A stretch of 6,583 bases of DNA from Phycisphaerales bacterium (lineage in GTDB: Bacteria; Planctomycetota; Phycisphaerae; Tepidisphaerales; Tepidisphaeraceae), in the NCBI GenBank assembly GCA_028288775.1, contig JAQGHP010000346.1, forward strand, positions 1-6,583. The letters are read 5' to 3'. Below the pieces are notes generated by a model. The model saw only the letters and a program-made list of their open reading frames with translations, did no database searches and was not told the DNA's origin. This document shows, piece by piece, positions 4,915 to 6,583 of this stretch. Made by a program: the position numbers and the translations under genes. How positions within the stretch are numbered: the first letter of the stretch is position 1; every line of letters starts with the position of its first letter.

Positions 4915-6522
4915 TTGAGCGATAAGACCGATCATCCCCCCGTTCCCGAGGCGTTCGCCGCACTGGGAGTGCGGCCGTCCATTCTTCGGGCGCTGGCCGA
5001 ATTGAAGTTCACAGTTCCGTCGGAGATCCAGGCCCTTCTGATCCCGCGCGCCCTTGCGGGCGTGGATCTGCTCGGGCAGGCGCGCACTGGTACTGGCAAA
5101 ACCGCCGCGTTCGGCATCCCGATCTTGTCCGGGTGCAACAAGGGCGTGCCCACGCAAGCGATCATCCTCGTCCCCACGCGCGAACTGGCGGTGCAGGTGG
5201 ATTCGGAGATCCAGCGGCTCGGGCAATACACGCCCATCCGCTCGGTCCCCGTCTACGGCGGGCAGAAGATCCTCGCCCAGATGAAGTTCCTCAAGCACCA
5301 TCCGGAAATCATCGTCGGCACCCCCGGCCGCGTGATCGACCTGCTGGATCGGCGGATCATCAACTTCGAAATCGTCCGCTTCGTCGTCCTCGACGAAGTC
5401 GATCGCATGCTCGACATCGGCTTCCGCGATGACATCCGCAACATCCTCTCGCGCGTAAAGGGCGTCAGGAGAAAGGTCGAGGCCGTCATCGACCGCGAGG
5501 AAGCGGCGAAGGAGGATGCGGGGACGCGGGGACACGGGGACGCGGGGAGCGTGGACACGCAGGCGAACGGGAATCCTGGACCTCAGATTTCAGGATCTCA
5601 TATTTCAGATTCAGAATCTGAAACGTCAGATTTGGAATCTTCCCCTTCGGCCGATCCCTCCGACTCAGCACCCAGCACTCAGCACCCGGCACTCCATTCC
5701 GACCGCCATCACCAGACGATCTTCGTCTCCGCCACGATTTCCGCTGAGATCGAGCGGCTCAGCCGCCAGTACATGCGCGAGCCGGTGGAAATGCTCATCG
5801 CCCCCGGCGCAGACGACAAGCCGACGGTCGAGAACGTCGAGCAGTATTACTTCTCCGTGCAGCCCTGGGACAAGTACCGCCTGCTGCGTCGGCTGCTGGA
5901 GCGCGAGAACCCCGAGCTGGCCATCGTGTTCTGCCGCACCAAGCGCGGGGCGGAGAAGATCGCCAAGCGGCTGCACTCGGACGGCATCGAGTGCCGCGAG
6001 ATCCACGGCAACCTCGCCCAGAACAAGCGCGACCGGGTGATGAAAAGCTTCCGTGGCGGCAAGTTCGACGTGCTTGTCGCGACCGACCTCGCGAGTCGCG
6101 GCATCGACGTCGCCGACATCACGCACATCATCAACTTCGACATCCCCGAAGACCCCGAGGCGTACGTCCACCGCATCGGCCGCACGGCGCGCATGGGCGC
6201 AGCGGGCAAGGCGTTCACGTTCGTCGCCAAAGACCAGGGCGGCGAGCTGACGAAGGTGGAATCGCTGATCAATATGGTGATTCCATTGGCGACGCTGGAA
6301 GGCTACGAGGCCAGCCCCCCGCCCGCGGATTGGACGGAGGCGAGGCCCGGCCCGTCGTCCGAACCGGCCAAGCCCGTACCGAGCCGCTTCGAGCGGCCCT
6401 ATAGCCCGTCGGGGAATTCTGGCGCAGCGAGTGAGACGGAAACCGTTACTCCGGTGGCGCTCCCGCCCAGGACCATTGGGAGCAAAATCCCGATTAATCG
6501 AAGGCATAAGCGGAGAAGGTAA
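4915..6522 (+). CDS. DEAD-box (RhlE-like) RNA helicase with a repeat-derived insertion in RecA domain 1
   Basis: This 535-aa ATP-dependent RNA helicase is expected to remodel RNA duplexes in ribosome assembly or mRNA decay. All core motifs are visible: Q-motif Q39, motif I ARTGTGKT (56-63), Ia PTREL (87-91), GG (115-116), TPGR (136-139), motif II DEVD (160-163, Val for the usual Ala), III SAT (272-274), IV 'AIVFCRTK' (336-343), V 'ATDLASRGIDV' (389-399) and VI HRIGRTAR (419-426). Between motifs II and III, where about 10-15 residues are normal, residues 184-266 form a hydrophilic Gly/Ser/Asp-rich insertion encoded by three kinds of repeat DNA. The tail (465-535) is Pro/Ser-rich and ends in a basic 'RRHKRRR' typical of RNA-binding extensions. 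The start is TTG at 4915, chosen because it gives the expected N-terminal spacing and follows GAGG (4907-4910), though only 4 bases away. Which DEAD-box subfamily it belongs to is uncertain. Confidence 0.94.
   Translation: MSDKTDHPPVPEAFAALGVRPSILRALAELKFTVPSEIQALLIPRALAGVDLLGQARTGTGKTAAFGIPILSGCNKGVPTQAIILVPTRELAVQVDSEIQRLGQYTPIRSVPVYGGQKILAQMKFLKHHPEIIVGTPGRVIDLLDRRIINFEIVRFVVLDEVDRMLDIGFRDDIRNILSRVKGVRRKVEAVIDREEAAKEDAGTRGHGDAGSVDTQANGNPGPQISGSHISDSESETSDLESSPSADPSDSAPSTQHPALHSDRHHQTIFVSATISAEIERLSRQYMREPVEMLIAPGADDKPTVENVEQYYFSVQPWDKYRLLRRLLERENPELAIVFCRTKRGAEKIAKRLHSDGIECREIHGNLAQNKRDRVMKSFRGGKFDVLVATDLASRGIDVADITHIINFDIPEDPEAYVHRIGRTARMGAAGKAFTFVAKDQGGELTKVESLINMVIPLATLEGYEASPPPADWTEARPGPSSEPAKPVPSRFERPYSPSGNSGAASETETVTPVALPPRTIGSKIPINRRHKRRR
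5518..5549 (+). repeat. Four-copy octamer tandem repeat (GCGGGGAC) inside the helicase gene
   Basis: Four adjacent 8-base units read GCGGGGAC, GCGGGGAC, ACGGGGAC and GCGGGGAG. They encode part of the Gly/Asp-rich start of the helicase insertion (around residues 202-212). The unit length is not a multiple of 3, so the repetition exists at DNA level and is read through in changing frames while the gene stays open. Confidence 0.85.
5583..5640 (+). repeat. Palindromic repeat copy within the helicase gene, related to the 1641-1750 element
   Basis: Positions 5583-5603 align with 1661-1680 of the intergenic element with one inserted base and one mismatch. Positions 5627-5640 resemble 1684-1697 with two differences. 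Between them, TTTCAGATT (5603-5611) and AATCTGAAA (5615-5623) form a perfect 9-bp inverted repeat with a 3-base loop. It is translated as a Ser/Asp/Glu-rich stretch (about residues 223-242) without stop codons. Its AT-rich composition differs from the surrounding helicase sequence. Confidence 0.8.
5666..5693 (+). repeat. Four-copy heptamer tandem repeat (CAGCACY) inside the helicase gene
   Basis: Four 7-base units read CAGCACC, CAGCACT, CAGCACC and CGGCACT, just upstream of the codons for motif III. They encode the 'STQHPAL' region (254-260) at the end of the helicase insertion. Confidence 0.8.
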
Positions 6523-6543
6523 ACACCAGAGGAGCGTAAGCAA

Positions 6544-6564
6544 GCGACCGCTAAAGCGGGTCGC
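6544..6564 (+). terminator. Stem-loop downstream of the helicase, possible terminator
   Basis: GCGACC (6544-6549) pairs with GGTCGC (6559-6564); GC (6550-6551) pairs with GC (6556-6557) past a bulged G6558, closing a TAAA loop. It starts 22 bases after the helicase stop, a normal place for a terminator stem. A T-run cannot be assessed because the genomic sequence appears to end at about 6566. It could equally be a copy of another intergenic palindromic repeat. Confidence 0.4.
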
Positions 6565-6566
6565 AC

Positions 6567-6583
6567 AGATCGGAAGACACACG
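6567..6583. other. Probable residual Illumina adapter sequence at the contig end
   Basis: The last 17 bases, AGATCGGAAGACACACG, equal the beginning of the standard Illumina TruSeq adapter (AGATCGGAAGAGCACACG) with a single G missing. This position at the extreme end is where untrimmed adapter would appear. The bases are most likely not part of the genome and should not be annotated as biology. Confidence 0.85.

Noticed and set aside
3212..5693. CRISPR array or phage attachment sites among the short repeats
   Set aside because: The units are 7-8 bases and directly adjacent, with no unique spacers, no cas genes and no integrase.
5665..6582. 305-codon open frame on the minus strand opposite the helicase
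   Set aside because: It is complementary to the conserved helicase motifs IV-VI, has no domain of its own, and its upstream end lies in the adapter remnant.

Overview
This GC-rich window reads as bacterial chromosomal DNA, most likely from an environmental member of the Planctomycetota or a similar lineage. The support is indirect. It consists of short palindromic and heptamer repeats scattered between and inside genes, a small Cys-rich 'RFCxxC' membrane protein of a type I associate with such genomes, and long Arg/Pro-rich tails. No rRNA, tRNA or CRISPR array is visible. The right end carries what looks like a remnant of an Illumina sequencing adapter, so position 6583 is probably the end of an assembled contig.

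Layout from left to right. Positions 1-327 (+) hold the C-terminal end of a multi-spanning membrane protein resembling GT87-type (DUF2029) glycosyltransferases. Positions 468-1607 (-) hold a complete DegT/DnrJ/EryC1/StrS-family PLP sugar aminotransferase that converges on it. The divergent gap 1608-1823 contains a nested palindromic repeat element at 1641-1750. Positions 1824-4154 (+) encode an MsbA-like half-size ABC exporter with a PDZ-like domain inserted in its first periplasmic loop and a repeat-bearing linker before the ATPase domain. Positions 4240-4767 (+) encode a small protein with a cytoplasmic Cys cluster, one membrane helix and a Pro/Thr-rich tail; its ribosome binding site lies inside a long inverted repeat. 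A good sigma70-type promoter at 4851-4879 precedes a DEAD-box RNA helicase with a TTG start (4915-6522). The helicase core is interrupted by about 75 residues encoded almost entirely by repeat DNA.

How the genes may work together: the glycosyltransferase-like protein, the sugar aminotransferase and the lipid-type ABC exporter would fit a cell-envelope glycan or glycolipid locus, but only gene proximity supports this. The helicase has its own promoter and looks like a separate housekeeping unit.

The most unusual points are the PDZ-in-exporter architecture and the presence of one repeat family both between genes and, in frame, inside conserved proteins.
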